From positions 1 through 36,636 of the forward strand of contig NZ_LGHK01000098.1 of the NCBI RefSeq assembly GCF_001908235.1: 36,636 nt of DNA, in the 5' to 3' direction. This DNA is from Bradyrhizobium sp. NAS96.2 (GTDB lineage: Bacteria > Pseudomonadota > Alphaproteobacteria > Rhizobiales > Xanthobacteraceae). The notes under the pieces were generated by a model, which saw only the letters and a program-made list of their open reading frames with translations, did not search any database and was not told the DNA's origin. The translations under genes were made by a program, and so were the position numbers. How positions within the stretch are numbered: position 1 is the first letter of the stretch; each line of letters begins with the position of its first letter. This document shows, piece by piece, positions 24,736 through 34,456 of the stretch.

Positions 24736-26592
24736 ATGTCGGTCGCCGCGATTGCGACGAGAAGCAGCCCTGATCGGATCACCGCGCCGCTGCTCGCCAT
24801 CAGTGACGCGATCGCCGCGATCCTGCTCGCCGCCGATCTCGTGGTGGTCTGTGTCTCGGTGCTGGCTCGCTTCCTGTTCAATGCGCCGGTCGAATGGTCC
24901 GACGACGTCGCCCGCGGCCTGATGGTCGGGTCGAGCTTCTTCGGCGCGGCCAGCGCACTTGCACGCAGCGAGAATCTCGGCGTCGCCTTCTTCGTCGACA
25001 TGCTGCCGCCGGCGGTGCGCCGCGTTGTCGACGCGGTCGGTGCGCTGCTTGTCACCGTCATTGCCGCCTATGTCGCGTTCAACGCCATCAAGATGGGCTG
25101 GCTGACCACCGGCCAGACCTCCGGCTCCGGGTTGCCGCTGGAGTGGACGTTCTATCCGATGGGCGTCGGCGCCGCGTTCATGACGGTATTCGCGTTCGAG
25201 ACGTTCTGTAGCCGGCCGTTGCGCGATATGGTGGCTGGCATCATCACGACGGCTGTCATCGTCGGTCTCTATCTGGCCTGGGACGCATTTGCGCCGTCGT
25301 CGGTGCCGTCGTCGCAGACGCTGATGCTGATCGGCTTCTTCCTCACGCTGTTCGGCGGGCTGCCGATCGGCTTTGCGCTGGCGCTGGCGGCGCTGATCTT
25401 CATCTGGGTCGAGGGCACGCTGCCGGGCGTGATCTTCGCCCAGCAAATGGCGCGCGGCATCGACAATTTCGTACTGCTGGCGATCCCATTCTTCATCCTG
25501 GTCGGCTATTTGATGGAAGCCAACGGCATGTCGGTGCGGCTGATCGAGCTGTTGCAGCGCGCAGTCGGGCGGATGCGCGGCGGGCTCAACGTCGTGATGG
25601 TGATGTCGATGGTGCTGTTCTCCGGCATCTCCGGCTCCAAGATGGCCGACGTCGCAGCCGTCGGCTCGGTGCTGATCCCCGCGGCGCGCCGCTCGCGGCA
25701 GAATCCAGGCGGCGCCGTGGCGCTGCTCGCCGCCTCCGCCGTGATGGCTGAAACCATTCCGCCCTGTATCAACCTGATCATCCTCGGCTTCGTCGCCAAT
25801 CTGTCGATCGGCGGCCTGTTCGTCGCCGGCATGCTGCCGGCCGTGCTGATGGCGCTGGCGCTGATCGCGGTGTCGATCATCTTCGGCAAGCGCCCGGAGG
25901 CAAGCGTCGAAACCGAGCCGCGCGCCGCAGTGTCTGGCTTGTGGACCGGCGCGATCGCCTCGTTCGGGCTGATCTTCATGATCTTCTTCGGCTTCAAGAG
26001 CGGCTTCGCCACGGCAACCGAGATCTCGGCCTTTGCCGCGGTATATGCGATTGCCGTCGGCAGCCTCTTGTTCCGCGAACTCGGCGTGAAGAGTCTCGCG
26101 CACTGCTTCGTGCAATCGGCCGTTCGCTCGGGGCTGGTGCTGTTCATCGTCGCCGCTGCGCAATCGCTGGCCTTCATCCTGACGCTGCAGCAGGTGCCGC
26201 ACGCCGTCGGCGAGCTCATGCTGGCGATCTCGGGCAGCCATGGCGTCTGGCTGTTCATGCTGCTGTCGATCCTGGTGCTGGTGGTGATGGGCTCGGTGCT
26301 CGAGGGCGCCGCGGCGCTGATCATCTTCGGACCGCTGCTGCTGCCGGTTGCGGTCAAGCTCGGCATCGATCCGCTGCATTTCGGCGTCGTGCTCGTGATC
26401 GCGATGGGGCTCGGGCTCTTTGCACCACCGCTTGGTCTTGGCCTCTACGGCGCCTGCCTGATCGGCAATGTGCCGATCGAGCAGACCATCAAGCCGATCG
26501 CGGGTTATCTCGGACTGCTGCTGCTGTGTCTCCTGGTGATCGCCTTCGTGCCGGCCATCAGCACGGCGCTGCCGCATGCGCTCGGCTATTAG
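24736..26592 (+). CDS. Fused TRAP transporter permease DctQM
   Basis: A 618-residue inner-membrane protein. Residues about 15-170 are the small DctQ part (four helices, with FLFNAPVEWSDDVARGLMVG), and from about 195 the large DctM part begins (LMLIGFFLTLFGGLPIGFAL), with the family stretches VLFSGISGSKMADVAAVGS and AETIPPCINLIILGFVANLS. Separate dctQ and dctM are usual; fusions like this are a known variant. It carries solute into the cell using a sodium or proton gradient. The stop is 12 bases before the dehydrogenase ATG, so dctP, dctQM and that gene form one unit. Confidence 0.94.
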   Translation: MSVAAIATRSSPDRITAPLLAISDAIAAILLAADLVVVCVSVLARFLFNAPVEWSDDVARGLMVGSSFFGAASALARSENLGVAFFVDMLPPAVRRVVDAVGALLVTVIAAYVAFNAIKMGWLTTGQTSGSGLPLEWTFYPMGVGAAFMTVFAFETFCSRPLRDMVAGIITTAVIVGLYLAWDAFAPSSVPSSQTLMLIGFFLTLFGGLPIGFALALAALIFIWVEGTLPGVIFAQQMARGIDNFVLLAIPFFILVGYLMEANGMSVRLIELLQRAVGRMRGGLNVVMVMSMVLFSGISGSKMADVAAVGSVLIPAARRSRQNPGGAVALLAASAVMAETIPPCINLIILGFVANLSIGGLFVAGMLPAVLMALALIAVSIIFGKRPEASVETEPRAAVSGLWTGAIASFGLIFMIFFGFKSGFATATEISAFAAVYAIAVGSLLFRELGVKSLAHCFVQSAVRSGLVLFIVAAAQSLAFILTLQQVPHAVGELMLAISGSHGVWLFMLLSILVLVVMGSVLEGAAALIIFGPLLLPVAVKLGIDPLHFGVVLVIAMGLGLFAPPLGLGLYGACLIGNVPIEQTIKPIAGYLGLLLLCLLVIAFVPAISTALPHALGY

Positions 26593-26604
26593 GGGGAGAC
26601 GCTC

Positions 26605-27588
26605 ATGAAAGTGCTGCTCGCCCATACCCCGCAGATGCGCCGCGACTATTACGGCGAGCGTAGCCTGAGCGGCCTGCGCGCGGTCGCCGACGTCAGGCTG
26701 CACGAGGGGGAGGAGGCGCTCGACGCGGCGGCATTGGTCGAAGCCGCGGCCGATGTCGACATCATCGTCGCCGATCGCATGACCCAGGGGCCCGGCGAAA
26801 TCTTTCCGCGGTTACCGAAACTGCGTGCCTTCGTGCGCTGTGCGGTCGATATCCGCAACATCGACGTGGCCGCGGCGTCCGCCGCCGGCGTGCTGGTGAC
26901 GCAGGCGAGCGCCGGCTTCGTCCAGTCGGTTGCCGAGCTCGCGCTCGGCTTCATGGTTGACCTGTCGCGCGGCGTCTCCCGCGCGACAGCCGACTATCAC
27001 GCGGGCAGGGCGCCCGAGGTCGTGATGGGCCGCCAGCTTGCGGGAAGCACGATCGGCATCATCGGCTATGGCAGCATCGGGCGCTATCTGGCCGGGATCG
27101 CCAAAGTGCTCGACATGAACGTGCTGGTCGCCGATCCCTTTGCGGCCATCGATGACGCCGCGATCGCGCATCTGCCGCTCGACGACCTGCTGCCGCGCGC
27201 CGACTACGTCGTCTGCCTCGCGATCGCCAATGCACAGACCGAGAACCTGATCGGGCGGGCCGCATTGGCGCGGATGCAGAAGCACGCGTTCTTCATCAAC
27301 CTGTCGCGCGGCAATCTCGTCGACGAGGCGGCGCTGGCGGAGGCGCTGCGCGACGGCCGCATCGCGGGTGCGGCGATGGATGTCGGCCGCGCGCCCGACC
27401 AGATGCCGTCGCCGGAACTCGCGAGGTTGCCCAATGTGATCGCAACGCCGCACGTCGGCGGCCTGACGCCGCAGGCGATCGAGCATCAATCCTCGGAGAC
27501 CGTGCGCCAGGTGGCGAGGATCGTCGCCGGCGAGATACCGGTCGGCGCCGTCAACTCCGAGCACTGGACGCGGCGGCCGCGGCTATGA
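26605..27588 (+). CDS. D-2-hydroxyacid dehydrogenase family protein
   Basis: A 327-residue NAD(P)-dependent enzyme of the PGDH/GhrA superfamily. The nucleotide fold begins GIIGYGSIGRYLAGIA near residue 150. The catalytic Arg is in NLSRGNLVDE and the His in TPHVGGLT. The usual catalytic Glu (in DVF-x-x-EP of PGDH) is not at its place: the segment reads AMDVGRAPDQMPSPEL, with Pro or Asp there. I recall a subfamily with this DVGRAPDQMP motif, so it may be a normal variant. The role is probably interconversion of a 2-hydroxyacid and 2-oxoacid from the TRAP transporter. A GGGGGAG ribosome site precedes the ATG. Confidence 0.88.
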   Translation: MKVLLAHTPQMRRDYYGERSLSGLRAVADVRLHEGEEALDAAALVEAAADVDIIVADRMTQGPGEIFPRLPKLRAFVRCAVDIRNIDVAAASAAGVLVTQASAGFVQSVAELALGFMVDLSRGVSRATADYHAGRAPEVVMGRQLAGSTIGIIGYGSIGRYLAGIAKVLDMNVLVADPFAAIDDAAIAHLPLDDLLPRADYVVCLAIANAQTENLIGRAALARMQKHAFFINLSRGNLVDEAALAEALRDGRIAGAAMDVGRAPDQMPSPELARLPNVIATPHVGGLTPQAIEHQSSETVRQVARIVAGEIPVGAVNSEHWTRRPRL

Positions 27589-27750
27589 AAGTTCAACAAG
27601 GCGCAATGCCGTCCGCGGGGCTGGACAAGACCTCGGCATGCAGCCCAAACTCGATTTTGCAAACCGCGGCCGCTGAGCGCGCGGTCAAGCAATGATCGGA
27701 CCTCCCGCAACAAACGACGGGCGCCGAGAGGGAAACAGGGAGTGCATCAC

Positions 27751-28947
27751 ATGGCCATTTCACGCCGTGACGTCTTGTTGGGCAGCGCCGGCGCCTTGGG
27801 CGCCGCATCATTTTCCTTCCCGGCTCCTGCGATCGCACAATCGGAACCGATCAAGATCGGCTGCCTTGCGGCGATCACCGGCCCGAGCTCGGCGCCGACC
27901 GTTGGCTTCAACCGCGGCGTCAATTTCGCGGTCGATGCCATCAACGGCGCCGGCGGGGTGAAGGGCCGCAAGATCGAGCTTGTGATGCGCGACACCCAGG
28001 GCGATCCGACCAAGGCCGTGAACGCCACCCAGGAGCTGATCAGCCAGGCCAAGGTTCATGCGATCTGGGGGCCGCTGAATTCCGGCGAGGCGCTGGCGAC
28101 GACGCCGATCATGGCGCGTGCCAAGATGCCGGACCTGCACCCCTGCGTGGTCGAAACCCTGATCGATCCGGTGAAGTACCCCAACGCGTTCCGCATCGCG
28201 CCGTCGAACAATCAGTGGGACGACGCCGTGCGCAATTATTGCCTCAAGATCCTCAAGGTGAAGAAGGTCGCCGTGATCGGCGACACCACCGGCTATGGCG
28301 TCACCGCAGTCGGCGCCTCCGTCGCGGCGTTCAAGAAGGACGGCGCCGAGGTGGTCTATCAGGCCAATATCGACGCCACGCAGCCCGACATGACGCCGGA
28401 CATGCTGCGCGCCAAGAACGCCGGCGCCGAGGCGATCGTGGTGTGGAGCGTCTCGACCGGCATGGAGGCGCGGATGTTCAACACCCGCGCCGCGATGAAC
28501 TGGGACGTTCCCTTCGTCGGCCATCCCTCGATGGCGTCGGGCGAGCTTGCGAGCCTGGTCGCCAAGCCGGTGAACTGGAAGAAGGTCTACGCGATCGGCT
28601 ACAAGAGCTGCAGCTATGACAGCGCCGGCAAGCTCCCGCCGAAGAGCGAGGACCTGGTCGCGCGCCTGACCAAGGCCAATGTCGCGCTGAACGATACGCT
28701 GCTGTGGTGGGTCGCGGGCGGCATCGACTGCATCGAGCTGATCGCGAAAGCAGTCGCCGAGAGCGGCTCGACCGACAGCGCCGGCATCATCAAATACTGG
28801 AATTCGCTGTCGACCTATCCCGGCTACTTCGGCAATTATCGTTTCTCGCCGACCGAGCATAACGGCTATCTGACCGAAGAGATCGTGATGTCGGAATCCT
28901 CCACCGCGAAGAACGGCACGTTCGCGCTGGCGCCGGGATACACATAG
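27751..28947 (+). CDS. Branched-chain-type ABC transporter substrate-binding protein
   Basis: A 398-residue periplasmic receptor of the LivK/Peripla_BP_6 type. The twin-arginine signal SRRDVLLGSAGALGAASF leads the protein, with cleavage near AIAQ. The domain shows IKIGCLAAITGPSSAPTVGF, the INGAGGVKGRKIELVMRDTQ stretch and KVKKVAVIGDTTGYGVTAV. Ligands of this family include branched-chain amino acids, short amides, urea and aromatic acids; this one is not assignable. ATG at 27751 has a GGGAG ribosome site; GTG at 27742 would add three residues. A 162-base gap before it may hold its own promoter, but I cannot pick one. Confidence 0.92.
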   Translation: MAISRRDVLLGSAGALGAASFSFPAPAIAQSEPIKIGCLAAITGPSSAPTVGFNRGVNFAVDAINGAGGVKGRKIELVMRDTQGDPTKAVNATQELISQAKVHAIWGPLNSGEALATTPIMARAKMPDLHPCVVETLIDPVKYPNAFRIAPSNNQWDDAVRNYCLKILKVKKVAVIGDTTGYGVTAVGASVAAFKKDGAEVVYQANIDATQPDMTPDMLRAKNAGAEAIVVWSVSTGMEARMFNTRAAMNWDVPFVGHPSMASGELASLVAKPVNWKKVYAIGYKSCSYDSAGKLPPKSEDLVARLTKANVALNDTLLWWVAGGIDCIELIAKAVAESGSTDSAGIIKYWNSLSTYPGYFGNYRFSPTEHNGYLTEEIVMSESSTAKNGTFALAPGYT

Positions 28948-28965
28948 GCCGGCGGGGCGTAGCCG

Positions 28966-29823
28966 ATGCTGGCCTCGATCCTTGCATCCGGTCTCGCGGC
29001 GGGCGCGATCTACGCGCTGGTCGGCGTCACCTACAACACGATGTTCTCGACCTCGCGGGTGATGAGCTTCACCGCCGGCCAGCTTGCGATGTTGGGCGGC
29101 GTGTTCGGCTCGATGTTCACGCTGAAGCTCGGTTTGCCGATTGTCGCAGGCTTCGTGCTGACGCTGCTCTGTTGCGCGGTGATCGGGATCATCACTGAAT
29201 TCGTCGCGGTGCGGCCGGTGCTCAAGAGCCTCGACCAGCATCTCTACGTGCTCTCGACCCTGGCGGTCGCACTGATGATCCAGCAGGTCACCGCGATCAA
29301 ATGGGGCACCGAGCCGCAGCCGTTCCCGCGCATCGCAGGATTCGGCGAGGGTGTGCTGGATGAAAAGTTCTGGCTGCCCGTCGTGGCCTGTGCCGTCACC
29401 ATCATCGGCCTCGAATATCTCTACCGCCGCACGCTGGTCGGCCGCGCGTTCCTCGCCATCGCGGAGGACAATTTCGCCGCACGGGCGCTCGGCCTGCCGG
29501 AGCGCAATCTGCGCGTCGCGAGCTACGCGCTGGCCGGAATGGTCGGCGGCATCGCCGGATTTTCCGGCGGGCAGCTGCTGCTCGCCTTCTTCGCCAACGG
29601 CGCGCTGCTGAATTTCTACGGCTTCGTGCCGGTCGCGCTCGGCGGGCTCGGCAACAACAGGGGCGCGATCATCGGCGGGCTGGCGCTCGGCCTGTTCCAG
29701 CAGGCGGCGAACTTCCTGGTCGGCGGCATCTTCTCCTCGGTCGCGGTATTCACGCTGTTCATCGTGGTGCTGCTCGCCGCGCCGCAAGGGTTATTCGGCG
29801 CGTCGACCGCGCGGAGGGTGTGA
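28966..29823 (+). CDS. ABC transporter permease, LivH type
   Basis: A 285-residue inner-membrane protein of the branched-chain amino-acid permease family. It starts LASILASGLAAGAIYALVGV, contains MSFTAGQLAMLGGVFGSMFT, and ends with the GLGNNRGAIIGGLALGLFQQ stretch that marks the cytoplasmic coupling loop, then a helix and LAAPQGLFGAS. It forms the channel with the LivM half of the next gene. Its TGA shares one base with the ATG at 29823 (TGATG), so the two are coupled. Confidence 0.94.
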   Translation: MLASILASGLAAGAIYALVGVTYNTMFSTSRVMSFTAGQLAMLGGVFGSMFTLKLGLPIVAGFVLTLLCCAVIGIITEFVAVRPVLKSLDQHLYVLSTLAVALMIQQVTAIKWGTEPQPFPRIAGFGEGVLDEKFWLPVVACAVTIIGLEYLYRRTLVGRAFLAIAEDNFAARALGLPERNLRVASYALAGMVGGIAGFSGGQLLLAFFANGALLNFYGFVPVALGGLGNNRGAIIGGLALGLFQQAANFLVGGIFSSVAVFTLFIVVLLAAPQGLFGASTARRV

Positions 29824-31602
29824 TGACCTCGGTCGCAGCCGCTCCGCCCCGAACCGACAGCGGCGCCTGGCGCGCCGCGCTGCCGCACATCCTGCCGTTC
29901 CTCGGCATCCTCGTGCTGGCCGTGCTGCTGCCCTTCGTCAGCAATGATTACTGGGTGTTGATCGGCACCCGGATGGCGATCTACTGGGTGCTGGTGTCAG
30001 GCCTCAATCTCGTGGTCGGCTTTGCCGGCCATCTTGCGATCGGTTATGTCGCGCTGCTGACGCTCGGCGCCTACACGACCAGCGTGCTGGTCGCCGGCAA
30101 TGTGATGCCGGCCATTCCAGTGTTTGCCGCTCTACCGATCGCAGGCCTGATCGGCGCGATCTTCGGCGTGATCGTCGGCCTGCCGGCCTTGCGCCTGCGC
30201 ACCTTCTACTTCGCGATGTCGACCTTGGGCTTTGCGACCATCGTGACCCAGATCGCGCTGGCTTGGCAGAGCGTGACCGGCGGCGGCATCGGCATTGCCG
30301 GTCCGGAATTTTCCGCGCCGTTCAATACGCCGTGGGGGTTTTACGGGCTCTGCATCGCGTTTGCCGCGTTCACCACCTGGATGAGCGCCAACGTCGCGCG
30401 CAGCCGCTTCGGCCGCGCTTTGATCGCGGTGCGCGACGCTGAAGTCGCCGCCGAGGCCAGCGGCATCTCCAAGCCGAACATGCTGATCGCGATCTTCCTG
30501 TTCGCCGGCGCGCTGGCGGCGATCGCCGGCGGCTTGTTTGCGACGCTACAGACCTACATCACGCCCGACGCCTTCACCTTCGATCTCTCGGTGCTGTTCT
30601 TCATCGCGATCCTGATCGGCGGCCGCGGTTCGATCCTCGGGCCGATGCTCGGCACCATCATCCTGACCATCCTGCCCGAGATCGCAGCACCACTCGCTTC
30701 ATGGTCGACCTTCCTCTACGCGGTTCTGCTGCTTCTGATCGTGCTGGTGATGCCCGGCGGCATCGCGGCGTTGCTCGATTTCCGCAACCGGCGTCCGCTC
30801 GCCAGCAACCGCGCCATTGTCCCGCGCCCGGCCGCGCTCGCCGACATCGTCCGCCGGCGTGATGGCGGCAAGCCGCTGCAGCTCCGCGGCATCGCGCTCA
30901 GCTTCGGCAATGTGAAAGCGATCGACGGCCTCGACCTCGATGTCGCGCCAGGACAGATCCACGGCCTGATCGGGCCGAACGGCAGCGGCAAGACCACCAC
31001 CTTGAACGTGATCTCGGGCTATTACGCCGCGAAGGCCGGCACCATGACGCTCGGGGACGAGACGCTCCCCGCGGGCCAGCCGGTCCGGCGCGCCGCTTGC
31101 GGCATCGCGCGCACCTTCCAGACGCCGCGCGTGATCGGCGAAGCCTCGGTGCTGGAGAATGTCATGATCGGCGGCTCGATCGAGGGCCGGGCCAACTTCG
31201 TCGAGGCAATGCTTGCGCTGCCGCGTAACGGTACCGACGAGCGTATGCTGGCCGAGAAGGCGCGCGCGCTGCTCGGCGTCGTTGGCCTCGAGGCGCTCGC
31301 CGATGTGCGCGCCGACCGTCTGCAGCACAGCGAGCTGCGCTTCATCGAGATCGCGCGCGCCCTGATGCTCGATCCGGATTTCCTGCTGCTCGACGAACCC
31401 GCGGCCGGCCTCTCCAATGACGAGATCGAGCGGCTCGCCACCCTGATCAAGGCGGTCTGCGGCCGCGGCACCGGCGTGCTGCTGGTCGAGCATCATGCCG
31501 ACCTGATCTTCGACATCTGCCACCAGGTCACCGTGCTCAATCTCGGCCGCACCCTGGCGGCGGGCACGCCGGCGGAGATCCGAGTCCACAAGGAGGTCGT
31601 CA

Positions 31603-31622
<20 letters not shown>
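29823..31622 (+). CDS. Fused LivM permease-LivG ATPase
   Basis: A 599-residue fusion. The LivM half (about 20-320) has some ten hydrophobic segments and the motif GRALIAVRDAEVAAEASGIS. The LivG half starts near 345: Walker A GPNGSGKTT (384-392), Q-loop IARTFQTPRV, Walker B FLLLDEPAAG with Asp524-Glu525, and H-loop His557 in VEHHAD. The signature at 500-504 reads LQHSE rather than LSGGQ or LSYGQ, which is degenerate; the helix after it (LRFIEIARAL) is normal. ATG at 29823 is chosen over the GTG one codon earlier. LivM-LivG fusions are a known arrangement. It pairs with LivH and LivF. Confidence 0.93.
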
Positions 31623-32349
<727 letters not shown>

Positions 32350-32399
32350 TGGAAATCGCGGGCATCGACAGTTCAATTCAGGTCTGACACAAGGTGGTC

Positions 32400-33692
32400 A
32401 TGCGGCTTCCCTTCTTCTACGGCTGGACCATCGTCGCGGTGACGTTCGTCACCATGGCGATCGGCGTCAACGCACGGACGGCATTCTCGCTGTTCTATCC
32501 GCCGATCATCTCGGAGTTCGGCTGGGAGCGCGGCATCACCGCGGGCGCATTCTCGTTCGGGTTTGTCGCCTCGGCGATCGCGAGCCCGCTGATCGGCCGG
32601 CTGATGGACCGCGGCGGGCCGCGCGCGGTGATCGAGCTTGGCGTCCTGTTGATGGGCTCGGGCCTGCTGCTGGCGCCGCTGACCACGCAGCCCTGGCATC
32701 TCTATCTCACCATCGGCGTGCTGGTCGGCGCCGGCAGCGTCTGCCTCGGCTATTCCGGGCAATCGCTGTTCGTGCCGAACTGGTTCATCCGCCGCCGCGG
32801 GCTGGCGATCGGGCTCGCGTTCGCCGGCGTCGGCATCGGCTCGGTGACGTTGCTGCCATGGGTGCAGCACATGATCGAGCACACCGGCTGGCGCACCGCC
32901 TGCACCGCGATGGGGATCATGGTGCTGGTCGTGCTCGCGCCGATCAATCTCTTGCTGCACAAGCGGCCGGAAGACATCGGCCTGCAGCCGGACGGCGATG
33001 CCGCGCCGCCGGCGACGTCGGCCAGGCCGGCATCAAACATCGTCGATCCGGTATGGGCCGGCACCGACTGGACGCTGCCGCGTGCGCTGCGCACCGCGCG
33101 GTTTTGGTGGATCGCGATCGGCTATTTCTGCGGCCTGTACATCTGGTACGCCGTTCAGGTGCACCAGACCAAATTCCTGCTCGACATCGGCTTCAGCTCC
33201 AATGTCGGCGTCTGGGCGCTTGGCGTCGTCAGCCTGCTCGGCATTCCCGGCCAGATCTGGCTCGGGCATTTGTCCGATCGCATCGGCCGCGAATGGGTGT
33301 GGGCGATCTCCTGCTTCGGCTTCGTGATCTGCTTTGCCGCACTCGCCGCGCTGAAATACTGGCCGAGCATGGCGCTGATCTATCTCATGGTCTTCACGCA
33401 GGGCGCGCTCGGCTACGGCCTGACTTCGGTGATGGGACCGGTGGTGCTCGAGATCTTCCAGGGCAAGCATTACGGCAGCATCTTCGGCACCGTGATGCTG
33501 GCCGCGCTCGCCGGCGGGGCCGCAGGCCCGTGGATCACGGGACAGCTCTATGATCTCTCGGGCAGCTATACGAGCGCGTTCCTGCTCGGCATCGCCGTCA
33601 GCCTGCTGTCGGCGCTCGCGATCTGGCAGGCTTCGCCCCGCAAGGTCCGCGCCGTCGCCGGACAAATGCACAAGGTCGCCAGCGCGGCCTGA
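32400..33692 (+). CDS. MFS transporter, oxalate/formate-antiporter or MCT-like
   Basis: A 430-residue inner-membrane carrier with 12 hydrophobic segments. The N-terminus RLPFFYGWTIVAVTFVTMAI and the AGAFSFGFVASAIASPLIGR and LMDRGGPRAVI loop are typical of the monocarboxylate/oxalate-formate antiporter branch of the major facilitator superfamily. The central loop (about 195-225) is Pro/Ala-rich. The substrate is probably a small carboxylate. It follows livF by 50 bases on the same strand and may belong to the same transcript; AAGGTGG before the ATG at 32400 is a fair ribosome site. The next gene converges on it four bases later. Confidence 0.9.
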   Translation: MRLPFFYGWTIVAVTFVTMAIGVNARTAFSLFYPPIISEFGWERGITAGAFSFGFVASAIASPLIGRLMDRGGPRAVIELGVLLMGSGLLLAPLTTQPWHLYLTIGVLVGAGSVCLGYSGQSLFVPNWFIRRRGLAIGLAFAGVGIGSVTLLPWVQHMIEHTGWRTACTAMGIMVLVVLAPINLLLHKRPEDIGLQPDGDAAPPATSARPASNIVDPVWAGTDWTLPRALRTARFWWIAIGYFCGLYIWYAVQVHQTKFLLDIGFSSNVGVWALGVVSLLGIPGQIWLGHLSDRIGREWVWAISCFGFVICFAALAALKYWPSMALIYLMVFTQGALGYGLTSVMGPVVLEIFQGKHYGSIFGTVMLAALAGGAAGPWITGQLYDLSGSYTSAFLLGIAVSLLSALAIWQASPRKVRAVAGQMHKVASAA

Positions 33693-33696
33693 CGCT

Positions 33697-34308
33697 TCAG
33701 GCGGACGAAACGCCGATCGCCCGCTGCAGGTCGGTGATCGCGCGCAGGCAACTGTCGGCGGGTGTGGTGTCCGGATCGATCAGGCGGTGCAGGCGGAAGC
33801 CGTCTTCCAGCGCCAGCACGATCGCGCCGGTCCAGTCCGGATTGAGTCTGGCGTTCCTGCCGCTGTTCTTCTGCGTGGTCTCGACGATGTCGGCGATCAG
33901 CTTGCGCCGTGCGCGCAGCCGCTTGGCGAGTTCGGGGCGGCGCTTCTCGGCGCGCGCCACGAACAGGATCATCTCCATATGCAGGAGGGGCGAGCGCCCG
34001 AGCGGATCCTGCCGGCTGCGATCCACGGTGCGCAGTGCCTCCAGGAAGTCGGCGAGGTCGCTGTGCTTGGCGAGCAGATCGAGATTGCGCCGGATCGATT
34101 GCTCGACGTGATCCTCGAGCATCGCGAAGATCAGCTCGTCCTTGCTCTTGAAGTTCGAATAGAACGCGCCGCGGGTGAAGCCCGCCGCGGCCGCGATCGC
34201 CTCGATGCTGGCGCCGCCGATGCCCTGTTCCTCGAACACCCGCGCCGCTGCCTCGAACAGCTTCTCGCAGGTGTCGTCCCGTGTCGGTCTGGTTCGAACC
34301 CTTGACAT
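33697..34308 (-). CDS. TetR family transcriptional regulator
   Basis: A 203-residue repressor. The DNA-binding part is at about 13-60 (EAAARVFEEQGIGGASIEAI, AAAAGFTRGAFYSNFKSKDE), followed by a helical ligand domain with a basic KRLRARRKLIADIVE helix. It is divergent from the cytochrome P450 gene, with a 26-base palindrome (34332-34357) 24 bases before its own start. It therefore probably represses itself and the P450 and is relieved by the P450's substrate or a related compound. Confidence 0.92.
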   Translation of the reverse strand: MSRVRTRPTRDDTCEKLFEAAARVFEEQGIGGASIEAIAAAAGFTRGAFYSNFKSKDELIFAMLEDHVEQSIRRNLDLLAKHSDLADFLEALRTVDRSRQDPLGRSPLLHMEMILFVARAEKRRPELAKRLRARRKLIADIVETTQKNSGRNARLNPDWTGAIVLALEDGFRLHRLIDPDTTPADSCLRAITDLQRAIGVSSA

Positions 34309-34331
34309 CGGCGCATTTTAGGGCAGAATGC

Positions 34332-34357
34332 AACTCGATACAAGAGTGTATCGAATT
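34332..34357. promoter_or_regulatory. TetR operator between tetR and P450
   Basis: AACTCGATACA (in 34332-34342), a four-base centre AGAG, and TGTATCGAATT (34347-34357) form 11-base arms with one mismatch. The inner seven pairs (CGATACA/TGTATCG) are perfect. Size and placement fit a TetR dimer or dimer pair controlling both divergent genes. Confidence 0.75.
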
Positions 34358-34456
34358 GCAGAACCAGAACAGCCGCACATTTGTGGTGCGGTCTTGAGGA
34401 TGACACCAAGGCGCACCACGCTACAGGCACTGGTGCAGCGAGCGAACGAGGTCACC

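Noticed and set aside
23614..26703. Minus-strand ORF of 1029 residues opposite the TRAP genes
   Set aside because: His/Asp/Arg/Gln-rich antisense translation with no domain; it spans two clear plus-strand genes and an operator.
27808..29787. Minus-strand ORF of 659 residues opposite the Liv genes
   Set aside because: Antisense shadow of two well-supported transporter genes.
34270..34285. GGTTCGAACC resembling a tRNA T-loop
   Set aside because: It is within the N-terminal codons of the TetR gene, and no clover-leaf can be built around it.
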